IMG/VR virus record: IMGVR_UViG_3300048591_000748
Coordinates: 1-36,217 of that record
Strand: one strand, 5' to 3'
Source: a virus
DNA length: 36,217 nt
Shown here in pieces: positions 1-7,429 of this stretch (the first letter of the stretch is position 1; each line of letters opens with the position of its first letter). The translations under genes were made by a program, and so were the position numbers. The notes under the pieces are model-generated. The model searched no databases and was not told where the DNA came from. It saw only the letters and a list, made by a program, of their open reading frames with translations.

Positions 1-123
1 GAGTTTGAACACCTTGATCGCTACCTGACGCTGGTGGCCTACAACGCAAGCGGGGCAACCGTGAACGCTACGGACACCAATTTCGTGTTCACGCTCCAGC
101 CGTACTACTGGCAGACGCAGTAA
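1..123 (+). CDS. C-terminal fragment of an unidentified virion protein
   Basis: An open frame runs in from the left edge and stops with TAA after 40 visible residues, ending in a Tyr-Tyr-Trp-Gln-Thr-Gln tail. The visible part is Thr/Asn/Tyr-rich with alternating hydrophobic residues, as in beta-rich phage structural proteins. It lies 9 nt before the LamG-like gene in the same direction, so it probably belongs to the same late operon. No specific function can be given because the start is outside the window. Confidence 0.6.
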   Translation, partial: EFEHLDRYLTLVAYNASGATVNATDTNFVFTLQPYYWQTQ

Positions 124-132
124 GGCCTCGCC

Positions 133-984
133 GTGCTGATTCTCGAACGGCCGCGTAAACGTAAACCGCCATCGCAGGTTGAGAGGCTGCACAGCGACTT
201 GCCGTTCGGCTCTTTTGCGCACTTGCTGAACAGCACGTACTTCGCAAGCGGCGATCAAAAAACGGGCACTTACGTTGCAGGCAATAGGCCAAGCGGCCGC
301 GGCCTGTCGTGCAGCAACGATACATGGTACGAAGCTGCAACGGCGTCAGAGTGGCCGGCAAATGCGCCGCAGAACTACGGCGAGTTTACGTGCGTTTCCG
401 TGTCATACCCGAGCGGAATCGGAACCAATACTGCGCAATCCATCGCTGGCAATTCATTAGCTGTATCAGCAGAAAAAGGGTGGTGGTTAGCTTACGAAAA
501 CCGCTCTGTCGTTTCTTCACCAAACAAAATCCGGCTAGCGATCACAAAATCCAATCCCGGCCAGCCGCTGATAGACACGTACATCGGGGCAACGCTATCG
601 TCAGGTCAAAGAGTGGTGGTCGTATGGGCTACCAACTCTGATGGGCTCACCGCTTACGTCAACGGATCAGGCGGGACGTTCTCATGGGCATGGCCTGGAT
701 CGACTTCAGGTGACGCGACTAGATCGTTGCATGTCGGCAGGGCAAACCACACATCCACGCTGCTGCCGTTCGCGGGGCTGATCGAGTGCATTGCGTTCAT
801 CCCGCAGAAGTTCAGCAGTGCGCGGGCTAGGCTGGCGTCACTTGATCCATACGGCGTGCTATTCGCCACCCGCCGCATCTACATCCCCACCGCAGCCGCA
901 GCCGCCACCGCCCCGACCATCACGGCCCTGAGCGCGATCAACATCACCGCCACCAGCGCGCAGCCGCAAATCACCTACGCCTGA
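133..984 (+). CDS. LamG/concanavalin A-like virion protein
   Basis: This is a 283-residue protein starting at GTG. Residues about 45-235 have the alternation of beta-strands typical of a concanavalin A-like (LamG) jelly roll, including the pattern G-Q-R-V-V-V-V-W followed by Y-V-N-G, the usual edge strand plus turn of this fold. After the domain comes a short segment (L-A-S-L-D-P-Y-G-V-L-F, then R-R-I-Y-I-P) of a kind often seen at the end of LamG domains in phage tail or head fibre proteins, then an Ala/Thr-rich tail. The neighbours on both sides are also beta-rich or repetitive structural genes placed just before the terminase. A role in glycan or surface binding on the virion is inferred from the fold, not shown. 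No signal peptide or membrane segment is visible. Confidence 0.6.
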   Translation: MLILERPRKRKPPSQVERLHSDLPFGSFAHLLNSTYFASGDQKTGTYVAGNRPSGRGLSCSNDTWYEAATASEWPANAPQNYGEFTCVSVSYPSGIGTNTAQSIAGNSLAVSAEKGWWLAYENRSVVSSPNKIRLAITKSNPGQPLIDTYIGATLSSGQRVVVVWATNSDGLTAYVNGSGGTFSWAWPGSTSGDATRSLHVGRANHTSTLLPFAGLIECIAFIPQKFSSARARLASLDPYGVLFATRRIYIPTAAAAATAPTITALSAINITATSAQPQITYA

Positions 985-991
985 TTGAGCC

Positions 992-2050
992 GTGGCTAAC
1001 ACCCTGTACTTCGCAATCTTCCCCAGCGGCGACGCCACACCGACTTGGGACCGTGGCGACATCGCCACGAATGCGGGGTTCAGCGGCACCGTCACGGCCT
1101 ACGGCACGGACGCCAGCGCCGGGGCCACGGGCACGAACTACACGCCCACGATTTCCTGGACCGGATCGCTCACCGCCGACATCAGCTACAAGATCGCGGC
1201 GGTATGGGACGACGGGGCGAATACCAGCAATGTGTTTGCGAGTGCGGCGTTCACGACTTTCGACCTGTATACGACAACTGGCGCGCTGGCGGCGCAAACT
1301 GCCGTAGTTGCCGGGACGGTCACGCACCTAACCCTTCATACAGCAGCCGGAACGCTTGCGGCTCAGGCAGCAACGGTTAGTGGAACTTCCCTTCATCCGC
1401 ACACCACGACCGGCGTGCTCGCCGCTCAGCCGGCGACAGTCAGCGGCGCCTCTCTCCACCCGCACACAACAATAGGAGCGCTTGCTGCCGAAGCCGCTAC
1501 GCTGGCCGGCACGGCGGCCTACGCGGCTGGCGGAACCTTCGCCACCGCCGGCACGCTCGCAGCGCAAGCCGCCTCCCTCGCGGGTACGGCGGCGCATCTT
1601 ACTCTCCATACCAGCACTGGCGCGCTGGCAGCCAGTGCGGCAGTCATCGCAAGCACTGCCCTCCATCCCCACACGACTGCCGGCGCGCTGGCCTCCCAGT
1701 CCGCTACTGTCGCCGGCTCCGCAGTCCTTGCTACCGCCGGCACCTTCCCTGCCGAGGGCGCACTCTCTGCCCAGGCCGCAGCCGTCGTGGGGGCCGCCAC
1801 TCGATTCGCCCTCCACACGACAGCCGGCACGCTTGCGGCCTCGAGCGCGACCCTCGACGGCACGGCGGCAGGCCCAGGCCTCGGCTTCACCACCACCGGC
1901 GCCTTGGCTGCCGGCTCGGCCGGCATCTCCGGGACCGCCGTCCACCTGTCACTGCTGGCCACCCTCGGCCTGTCCACCCGCCGCAGTCATGCGTCAGGCG
2001 CCCTGCGCATCTCCTATCGCGGTCAACCCGCCCGTCGAGGTATTCCATGA
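992..2050 (+). CDS. Repeat-containing virion surface protein
   Basis: This is a 352-residue protein starting at GTG, 7 nt after the previous stop. Residues 1-92 look like a beta-sandwich (fibronectin/Ig-like) domain with the phrase S-Y-K-I-A-A-V-W-D-D-G. Residues 93-321 are about ten imperfect copies of a 20-27 residue unit with core [HY]-T-[TA]-[TA]-G-[AT]-L-A-A-[QS]-x-A-x-[VL]-x-G-T-A. The units are Ala/Thr/Gly-rich with regularly spaced His. Such Ala/Thr repeats occur in phage fibres and surface-display proteins, and a fibrous rod or decoration is inferred. Its stop overlaps the start of the next gene (ATGA). Repeat number may vary by slippage, because the DNA repeats are also recognisable. 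Confidence 0.6.
   Translation: MANTLYFAIFPSGDATPTWDRGDIATNAGFSGTVTAYGTDASAGATGTNYTPTISWTGSLTADISYKIAAVWDDGANTSNVFASAAFTTFDLYTTTGALAAQTAVVAGTVTHLTLHTAAGTLAAQAATVSGTSLHPHTTTGVLAAQPATVSGASLHPHTTIGALAAEAATLAGTAAYAAGGTFATAGTLAAQAASLAGTAAHLTLHTSTGALAASAAVIASTALHPHTTAGALASQSATVAGSAVLATAGTFPAEGALSAQAAAVVGAATRFALHTTAGTLAASSATLDGTAAGPGLGFTTTGALAAGSAGISGTAVHLSLLATLGLSTRRSHASGALRISYRGQPARRGIP
1268..1954 (+). repeat. About ten degenerate tandem repeats coding 20-27 residue units
   Basis: The coding DNA repeats the pattern for T-T-G-A-L-A-A-Q-x-A followed by V-x-G-T-A-x-H. The short copies, such as those at about 1337-1462, are the most alike. Longer copies carry an A-x-A-G-G-T-F insertion. Copies differ mostly by synonymous or conservative changes, so this is an old, diverged array rather than a recent expansion. 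Confidence 0.75.
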
Positions 2051-2349
2051 GCAGGTCCCCCACAAGCCTTCTGGCCAAGTTCGTTTCCGAGCAGGATACC
2101 TTCGCCGCGGTCTTTACCCTGGCGGATGGGGAGACGATCTCGAGCTGCACCGCCACCCCGTCGGTCCTCTGGGGAACCGATGTCAGCGTCGCTGCGATGG
2201 CCCCTGGCGCGGTGACGATTGCAGGCGACACCTGCACAGTCCTCGTCATCGCTGGCGTGGCGGGAAATGTCTACAACCTGCGCTTCACCGCAACGACCAG
2301 CACTGGGCGCGTGCTGATCAACGATTCGATCTTCGAGGTTCGGGCATGA
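2047..2349 (+). CDS. Small beta-rich phage protein, Ig-like
   Basis: This is a 100-residue protein whose ATG overlaps the previous TGA and whose own stop overlaps the terminase start (GCATGA), so it is translationally coupled on both sides. The second half reads T-C-T-V-L-V-I-A-G-V-A-G-N-V-Y-N-L-R-F-T-A-T-T-S, then G-R-V-L, the strand pattern of the small Ig-like proteins often encoded beside phage fibre and head genes. It does not resemble a small terminase: there is no helix-turn-helix or coiled coil. Function unknown; probably a minor virion component. Confidence 0.55.
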   Translation: MSRSPTSLLAKFVSEQDTFAAVFTLADGETISSCTATPSVLWGTDVSVAAMAPGAVTIAGDTCTVLVIAGVAGNVYNLRFTATTSTGRVLINDSIFEVRA

Positions 2350-3818
2350 CGACAAACCCGCCGCGCGTCATCCTTTCCCCCGAACTCATCGAGGCGTTCG
2401 CGGGGGCCTACCTCTCACCAATGTACGACAACCCGGTCAGGACGCCCGACCTGCACCGCCAGTGCTGGGCCCTGTACTGCCAGCCCACGACCTACGCCGC
2501 CATTGCTGCCCCGCGGGGCCACGCCAAGAGCACCGCCCTCACCCACGACTACGGCCTGGCAACGGCCCTCTTCCGCGTGGAAGACTACATCATGGTGGTC
2601 TCCGCGACGGAAGATCTGGCCATCCAGCACTTGGGCGATATTGCGAAGGAACTGCGGGAGAACGAGGACATCCATCGAGACTTCCAGGTCGAGCGCCTTG
2701 TCACCGACGCCAAGACGGACATCGTCGTCCAGTTCAAGGACGGGCACCAGTGCCGCTTCATCGCGAAAGGCTCCGGGCAAAAGACTCGCGGCATTAAGTG
2801 GAATGGCAAACGCCCTGGCCTCATCATATGCGACGACCTGGAGGAGGACGAGCAGGTCGAGAACAAGGATCGGCGGAAGAAGTTCTCCCGCTGGTTCTAT
2901 CGCGCCCTCGTGCCGTGTTTGCGCAAAGGCGGGAAGATCCGCATGCACGGGACGATTCTGCATGAGGAGGCCCTCCTGGCCCGCGTGATCGCTGGGAAGT
3001 CTTGGAGCACGTTGCTCTTCCGCGCACATGCCAGCTTCGACGACTTCAGCAACATCCTGTGGCCCGAGCAATTTTCCGCCGAGCGGCTACGTGAAATCCG
3101 CCAGACCTTCATCGACGATGGCGACGCGGCGGGCTACTCCCAAGAATACCTCAATGACCCGCGGGACAACTCCGAAGCGTACATCCGCAAGGATGATCTG
3201 CTTGCAGCGAAGCCAGAAGAGCTTGCGCAGGAAATGCGGTTTTCCGTCGGTTGTGACTTCGCGGTCTCCAAGGCGGACACAGCGAACCGCACCTCCTTCA
3301 CCGTCGGTGGGCGGTCTGCCAGCCCGCGCGCCATCATCGTCGATCAGTACGTCGGCCGCTACGACACCATCGAGTGGATCGACCTTCTCTTCCTGATCGA
3401 GGAGCGCTACAGCCCGGACGCCTTCTACGTGGAAGATGGAGTGATCTGGAAAGCCGTTGCCCCGATGATCTACCGCGAGATGAACCAGCGTGGGCGGTGG
3501 CTCAACATCTTCCCACTCAATCCGGTGAAGGACAAGGCGACTCGGGGCCGGCCGTTTCAGAAGCGGACTCGGGCAGGGGCTGTGGCCTGGGACAAGGAAG
3601 CCTCCTGGTACCCCGGCTACGAGCAGGAGGTCCTCTCCTTCTCCGCCGAGTCGGATGCAAAGCTCGACGACCAGTTCGACAGCACGGCGACGCTCTTCCT
3701 CGGCCTCGAGTCTGCGCCGGACCTGGAGGAGGAAGACTTCGAGGCGGAAGAGGAACTCGCGATGCGGCGGCAGGACCCGAGGCGGGTTGCTGGGCGGTCG
3801 AAGGTGACGGGGTACTGA
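2346..3818 (+). CDS. terL: Terminase large subunit (DNA-packaging ATPase/nuclease)
   Basis: This is a 490-residue protein. The Walker A-like loop is A-P-R-G-H-A-K-S-T at residues 55-63. Walker B is L-I-I-C-D-D-L-E-E-D at 159-168, with the catalytic Glu following the aspartates, and the coupling motif M-H-G-T-I-L is at 200-205. The RNase H-like nuclease domain shows acidic residues at D304 (V-G-C-D-F), E363 (Y-V-E-D) and the D-D-Q-F-D cluster at 441-445. The protein cuts and pumps concatemeric DNA into the procapsid through the portal, encoded immediately downstream. The frame stays open upstream to about 1482, but ATG 2346 overlaps the preceding stop and starts the conserved protein, so the longer version is an artefact of GC-rich sequence. 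The small subunit was not recognised in this window. Confidence 0.92.
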   Translation: MTTNPPRVILSPELIEAFAGAYLSPMYDNPVRTPDLHRQCWALYCQPTTYAAIAAPRGHAKSTALTHDYGLATALFRVEDYIMVVSATEDLAIQHLGDIAKELRENEDIHRDFQVERLVTDAKTDIVVQFKDGHQCRFIAKGSGQKTRGIKWNGKRPGLIICDDLEEDEQVENKDRRKKFSRWFYRALVPCLRKGGKIRMHGTILHEEALLARVIAGKSWSTLLFRAHASFDDFSNILWPEQFSAERLREIRQTFIDDGDAAGYSQEYLNDPRDNSEAYIRKDDLLAAKPEELAQEMRFSVGCDFAVSKADTANRTSFTVGGRSASPRAIIVDQYVGRYDTIEWIDLLFLIEERYSPDAFYVEDGVIWKAVAPMIYREMNQRGRWLNIFPLNPVKDKATRGRPFQKRTRAGAVAWDKEASWYPGYEQEVLSFSAESDAKLDDQFDSTATLFLGLESAPDLEEEDFEAEEELAMRRQDPRRVAGRSKVTGY

Positions 3819-3823
3819 TGATG

Positions 3824-3854
3824 TACGGTCGGGAAAATCGCCATTTATCCGCAC
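3824..3854 (+). repeat. 31-bp motif, copy A
   Basis: This matches positions 24914-24944 at 27 of 31 bases without gaps, in the same orientation, and weaker similarity continues for about 10 bases more. The core is GAAAATCGCCATTTATCCGC. It contains an imperfect dyad (AAAT, four bases, ATTT) and ends in TTATCCGCA, one base from the bacterial DnaA-box consensus TTATCCACA. It lies in non-coding DNA just after the terminase stop. Confidence 0.7.
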
Positions 3855-3870
3855 GCATTTGTATTAAAGG

Positions 3871-3923
3871 CGGCGACGGGTGCCAGCGCCGGGAACCGGC
3901 GCGGCACACGGCGACGGGAGCCA
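3871..3923 (+). repeat. Direct repeats bracketing a strong hairpin
   Basis: The 15-bp repeat CGGCGACGGG[T/A]GCCA occurs at 3871-3885 and 3909-3923. Between and partly overlapping the first copy is a hairpin at 3881-3906. Its arms are TGCC-GCGCCGG and CCGGCGC-GGCA: eleven pairs, one bulged A at 3885, and a GAA loop. No U-rich tail follows. Confidence 0.7.
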
Positions 3924-3998
3924 CTCCCTGTCAGCGGCTGTTTTCCTCCCTAACAAAGCAAGCTGCCGGCGACTGCCCCAAGCTTCCCGAACAACTGA

Positions 3999-4014
3999 CC
4001 GGCGGCGCCGCCGG
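3999..4014. repeat. Perfect 16-bp GC palindrome
   Basis: CCGGCGGCGCCGCCGG reads the same on both strands and lies about 49 nt before the portal start codon. GC-only palindromes can arise by chance in GC-rich DNA, but this one sits in a gap already rich in other symmetry. Confidence 0.7.
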
Positions 4015-4062
4015 GAGAACCTCCGGCCTTTCGATAACCTCCCCCACGCTTGCAGGCAACCA

Positions 4063-6138
4063 ATGCTAACCCTCGAGAAACCCCTCAAGCTTTCCGACGA
4101 CATCGCCCAGGCCGCCAACCTGACAGACCGCTTCTCTGCCGTCGACCTGGCCCGCATAGCGGACGAAGTCGTCTCGGGCTACGACGAGGACGAGCGGAGT
4201 CGGTTCAACTGGCTCCAGCGTTCCGGCGCCGGCATGGACCTTGCGATGCAGATCACAGAGGAGAAGTCCTCCCCCTGGCCCGGTTGCGCGAACGTTGCCT
4301 TTCCCCTCGTGACGATCGCTGCCCTGCAGTTTCACGCCCGCGCCTACCCTGCCATCATGAATGGCGGTGACGTGGTGAAGTGCACTACCGGCTTCGAGCC
4401 CACGCCGGAAGAGGAAGTCCTCGCCACCCGTGTTGGCCAGTACATGTCCTACCAGGTTCTCGAGGAAGACTCCTCCTGGGAAGAGGGCCAGGATCGCCTG
4501 CTGCTCAACTACGCCATCGTCGGATGCGCGTTCAAGAAGAGCCGCTACTCCCCCAACGAAGGGACGGTCGTTGGCGAACTCGTCTTGGCGCAGGATCTTG
4601 TCCTCGACTACTACGCCAAGAGCGTCGAGAAGTGTCGGCGGAAGACGCATGTCTACCCGCTGCACCGCAACGATATCGTCTCGGGCATCCGTGCCGAAAC
4701 CCCGATTTATCGCAATGTGGAGAAGGAACCCTGGTTTCAGGCCGGCGGCCAGCCAGATGACGAGCCCAACCGCGAGGGGACTTCCCCGCCAGCCCGCAGC
4801 CATAACACCCCCTTTACAACCCTGGAGCAGCACTGCTGGCTCGACCTCGACGCGGACGGATATGAAGAGCCCTACATCATCCTCGTGGAGCGGGATTCCA
4901 AGCAGGTCCTCCGCATCGTTGCGCGGTGGGAGAGCGACAGTCAGGTCTCCCGTAACTCCCGTCGCCAGATCACCTCGATCCAGGCGACGGAGTACTTCAC
5001 CAAGTACGGGTTTATCCCGAGTCCCGACGGCTCGATCTACGACATGGGGTTCGGCACCCTCCTAGGCCCGCTCAACGAAACCGTCAGCTCGGCGATCAAC
5101 CAGCTCCTCGACTCCGGCACGATGGCGGTGGCCGCCGGGGGCTTCCTCGGCCGTGGCGCCAAGATCAAGGGCGGGGTCTACACCTTCTCCCCCTTCGAGT
5201 GGAAGCGCGTTGACTCGACGGGCGAGGATTTGAGCAAGTCCATTTACCCCCTTCCGGTCCGCGAACCCTCGATGGTTCTGTTCAACCTGCTGTCCCTCCT
5301 GATCGACTACACGAATCGGATCTCCGGCGCGACCGAGTCCATGGTTGGGGAGAACCCGGGGCAGAACACTCCTGCCGAGACCTCCCGCTCGATGGTCGAG
5401 CAGGGGATGAAGGTTTACGCCGCCATCTTCAAGCGCACCTGGCGGGCAATGAAGGAGGAGTTCAAGGCCCGCTACACCCTCAATGCCTTCTACGCTCCGT
5501 TGCGGTACCGCCAGCTTTTCCTGGGCGATCCGAATCGCATCTGCCCAGCCGCCGACCCGAACATCGTTTCCGACAGCGAACGCTTCATGCGGGCCAGTGC
5601 AATCGCCCAACGGGCCGCCACAGTCCCCGGCTACGACCCAGCGGCAGTGGAAGAAAACTTCCTTCGCGCCCTGCGCGTGGACAACTGGCAGCGATTCTAC
5701 AAAGGCGTGGACCCGAACAACCCGCCCAAGGATGTTCGCGTCCAGATTGCCGAGATGAAGCTGCAGGAAAAGCAGCTGGCCCTCCAGTGGGACCAGCAGA
5801 AATTCGTCGCCGAACTCATGGAAGAGAGGCGCATGAACCAGGCCGAACTCGTAAAGATCCAGGCCGAGGTGGTCAAGCTCATGGCCGAGGCCGAGGGCGA
5901 GGCCGACAACCGAGACATCGTGCGCATGCAAACTGCGCTCGCTGCCCTCAAAGCGCGCGACGAATCCCTCCGGGGCCGAGTCGATCAGTTAATCAAAGTT
6001 ATGGAGTTAGAGAGTGAACCAGAACGTAAACGTGTTGATACTGGAGCAGTACGACGATTGGTTGAGCCATCCGGTGACGGTGGCGCTGAACCGCTACCTG
6101 AGGGGGAAGAAGCAGGAGTTCCTGGAGGCATGGGGTGA
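4063..6138 (+). CDS. Portal protein
   Basis: This is a 691-residue protein from ATG 4063. Order and content fit a podovirus portal: it directly follows terL and precedes scaffold and capsid. An N-terminal stretch has the phrase S-S-P-W-P-G-C-A-N-V-A-F-P-L, the central alpha/beta region is large, and a stem/clip-like region follows with I-S-G-A-T-E-S-M-V-G-E-N. The C-terminal part (about residues 560-660) is highly charged and predicted coiled coil, rich in Glu/Lys/Gln/Leu. It forms the dodecameric ring at the capsid vertex through which DNA is packaged and ejected. The frame is open 61 codons upstream, but that extension lies in the structured gap and was rejected. The last 125 nt are also coding in another frame for the next gene. 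Confidence 0.85.
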   Translation: MLTLEKPLKLSDDIAQAANLTDRFSAVDLARIADEVVSGYDEDERSRFNWLQRSGAGMDLAMQITEEKSSPWPGCANVAFPLVTIAALQFHARAYPAIMNGGDVVKCTTGFEPTPEEEVLATRVGQYMSYQVLEEDSSWEEGQDRLLLNYAIVGCAFKKSRYSPNEGTVVGELVLAQDLVLDYYAKSVEKCRRKTHVYPLHRNDIVSGIRAETPIYRNVEKEPWFQAGGQPDDEPNREGTSPPARSHNTPFTTLEQHCWLDLDADGYEEPYIILVERDSKQVLRIVARWESDSQVSRNSRRQITSIQATEYFTKYGFIPSPDGSIYDMGFGTLLGPLNETVSSAINQLLDSGTMAVAAGGFLGRGAKIKGGVYTFSPFEWKRVDSTGEDLSKSIYPLPVREPSMVLFNLLSLLIDYTNRISGATESMVGENPGQNTPAETSRSMVEQGMKVYAAIFKRTWRAMKEEFKARYTLNAFYAPLRYRQLFLGDPNRICPAADPNIVSDSERFMRASAIAQRAATVPGYDPAAVEENFLRALRVDNWQRFYKGVDPNNPPKDVRVQIAEMKLQEKQLALQWDQQKFVAELMEERRMNQAELVKIQAEVVKLMAEAEGEADNRDIVRMQTALAALKARDESLRGRVDQLIKVMELESEPERKRVDTGAVRRLVEPSGDGGAEPLPEGEEAGVPGGMG

Positions 6139-6268
6139 TGGCCGCTTCACCGCGGAGTCCGACGCTGGAACCCTTCAGCTTAACGCTAACGCCCTCGGCC
6201 AGGTGGAAATCCTGAACCGTCTGCTCGACCTGCAACCAGAAGACTTTCTCGGAGAAAATCAGCAATGA
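6014..6268 (+). CDS. Small conserved phage protein overlapping the portal C-terminus
   Basis: This is an 84-residue protein starting at GTG 6014, 8 nt after a GGAG ribosome site inside the portal gene, so 125 nt are read in two frames. It is acidic and helical, with phrases L-E-Q-Y-D-D-W-L-S-H-P-V-T and L-Q-L-N-A-N-A-L-G-Q-V-E-I-L. A small protein of this sort between portal and scaffold is common in podovirus-like genomes, but I know of no assigned function. Its stop overlaps the start of the co-chaperonin gene (ATGA). Confidence 0.65.
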   Translation: MNQNVNVLILEQYDDWLSHPVTVALNRYLRGKKQEFLEAWGDGRFTAESDAGTLQLNANALGQVEILNRLLDLQPEDFLGENQQ

Positions 6269-6594
6269 ACATTAGCAACACTTCTGGCGTCGCCCCCCTG
6301 GGCCGCGCCGTCCTCGTGGAGTACTATGAGCCCGAGCGCAAAGCCAGCGTGATCGTCGTCCCCGACTCCGTGCGGGATAAGGAGGTCATGCTTGAGCAGC
6401 GTGCCGTCGTGGTGGAATGCGGGCCGGCGTGCTGGCCTGAGGAAGCCCCTCGTGCACGCCCTGGCGACCGCGTCCTGATCGCCCGCTTCTCGGGCTACGC
6501 CCTTACCGGGCCGGCGGATGGCAAGCGCTATCGGATCGTGAACGACAAAGACATTTTTGCTCGCATTGAGCATGAGGAGAAAAGCAATGGCTAA
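6265..6594 (+). CDS. GroES-like co-chaperonin (Cpn10)
   Basis: This is a 109-residue protein with the Cpn10 layout. It begins with P-L-G-R-A-V-L-V-E-Y-Y-E-P-E, then a loop region around residues 30-48 in the place of the GroEL-binding mobile loop. Next comes V-V-E-C-G-P, then R-A-R-P-G-D-R-V-L-I-A-R-F-S-G-Y and a final Y-R-I-V-N-D-K-D-I-F-A-R-I, equivalent to the end of GroES. The arrangement G-R-x-V-L ... V-x-x-G-P ... P-G-D-R-V-L is characteristic. Phage versions (for example T4 Gp31) replace host GroES to fold the major capsid protein, and this one sits between portal and scaffold/capsid genes. The role in capsid folding is inferred from the family and position. It overlaps both neighbours. 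Confidence 0.8.
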   Translation: MNISNTSGVAPLGRAVLVEYYEPERKASVIVVPDSVRDKEVMLEQRAVVVECGPACWPEEAPRARPGDRVLIARFSGYALTGPADGKRYRIVNDKDIFARIEHEEKSNG

Positions 6595-7429
6595 TGTCGA
6601 GACCGCCGCCCGCGAGATGGGCTGGCGCCCGAAGGAAGAGTTTCGGGGTGAGCCCGAGAAGTGGGTTGACGCCGAAACGTTTGTCTCGAGGGGCGAGCAT
6701 TTCCTCCCGATTGTTCGGGCAGATCGGGAAAAGCTTCGCGCCCAAGTCGAGGCCCAGAATGCGCAGCTCGCGGAACTCAAGGCCACGATTGCGGCCTCGC
6801 AAGAGTCCCTGGAGGAGCTTAAGCGCTTTAGCAGTGAGAATACTCGCCGGCAAGTCGAGCAGGCTCGGAAGGACCTTGTCCGCCAACTCAAGGAAGCCCG
6901 CGAGGCAGGCGACGTCGAGGCGGAGACCGCCGTGCTGGACCAGCTCGACGAGGTGAGGCAAGCACAAAAGGCCGCTGCCGAGCCGCCGGCAAAGCCGGCT
7001 GCGCCAGCCGCACCGCCCGCCCCCGCCGGCATTGCCCCTGAGCAGCAGGTTTGGCAGGAGGCCAACCCCTGGTTCACGGCAAACCCCCGCCTTCGCGGCC
7101 TGGCCCTCGGGATCGCGGAGGAACTTCGCGCCGCCCCCAAGACCGCCGGGCTGGTTGGCAAGCCCTTCTTCGACAAGTTGAGCGAGGAGATGCAACCCTA
7201 CCTCAACCCGGAGGAGCGACCGCCCGTCTCCAAAGTCGCGGGAGGGCGGCCGAGCGGATCGCGCTCCGGAGGTACCCCGCCCCAACGTGGCTATGCTGAC
7301 CTCACCGCTGAGGAGCGTGCGGCGTGCGACCAGCAGGCCAAGAAACTCGTTGGCCCCGGCCGCGCCTTCAAGACTGAGGCGGACTGGCAGGCCTTCTTTA
7401 TCAAGGAAATTGAAGGAGCTTCCGCATGA
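6587..7429 (+). CDS. Capsid scaffold protein
   Basis: This is a 280-residue protein from ATG 6587, with a GAGGAG ribosome site 6 nt upstream. Residues about 40-130 are a long charged coiled coil rich in Glu, Lys, Ala, Gln and Leu. Then comes an Ala/Pro linker (about 135-155), and a C-terminal part with conserved-looking N-P-W-F-T-A-N-P-R-L and a Lys/Arg-rich end. A coiled coil with a basic C-terminal helix, encoded between portal and major capsid, is the normal description of a scaffold that shapes the procapsid and then exits. Assignment rests on composition and position. It overlaps the co-chaperonin stop by 8 nt and the next start by 4 nt. Confidence 0.7.
   Translation: MANVETAAREMGWRPKEEFRGEPEKWVDAETFVSRGEHFLPIVRADREKLRAQVEAQNAQLAELKATIAASQESLEELKRFSSENTRRQVEQARKDLVRQLKEAREAGDVEAETAVLDQLDEVRQAQKAAAEPPAKPAAPAAPPAPAGIAPEQQVWQEANPWFTANPRLRGLALGIAEELRAAPKTAGLVGKPFFDKLSEEMQPYLNPEERPPVSKVAGGRPSGSRSGGTPPQRGYADLTAEERAACDQQAKKLVGPGRAFKTEADWQAFFIKEIEGASA

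Larger units (their letters stand above)
3819..4062 (+). promoter_or_regulatory. Structured non-coding gap between terminase and portal
   Basis: The largest gene gap in the window. It carries, in order, one copy of a 31-bp motif also found at the convergent junction (3824-3854), a pair of 15-bp direct repeats (3871-3885 and 3909-3923, 14/15 identical) bracketing a GC-rich hairpin, and a perfect 16-bp palindrome (3999-4014). A weak ribosome site precedes the portal ATG. No T-run follows the hairpins, so a simple intrinsic terminator is unlikely. Packaging site, origin or transcription-control region are all possible. The position beside terL makes a packaging site worth testing. Confidence 0.5.

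Noticed and set aside
1268-1954. CRISPR-like array.
   Set aside because: The repeats are protein-coding, diverged, and lack identical repeats or spacers.
1482-2345. An in-frame upstream extension of the terminase gene (about 288 extra codons).
   Set aside because: It overlaps the repeat protein and the small gene in another frame, is Pro/Arg-rich, and lacks similarity to terminases. ATG 2346 is coupled to the previous stop.
3821-4069. A possible 82-residue plus-strand gene in the terminase-portal gap.
   Set aside because: The product has no fold-like pattern, the DNA is full of repeats and palindromes, and the frame overlaps the portal start without a ribosome site of its own.
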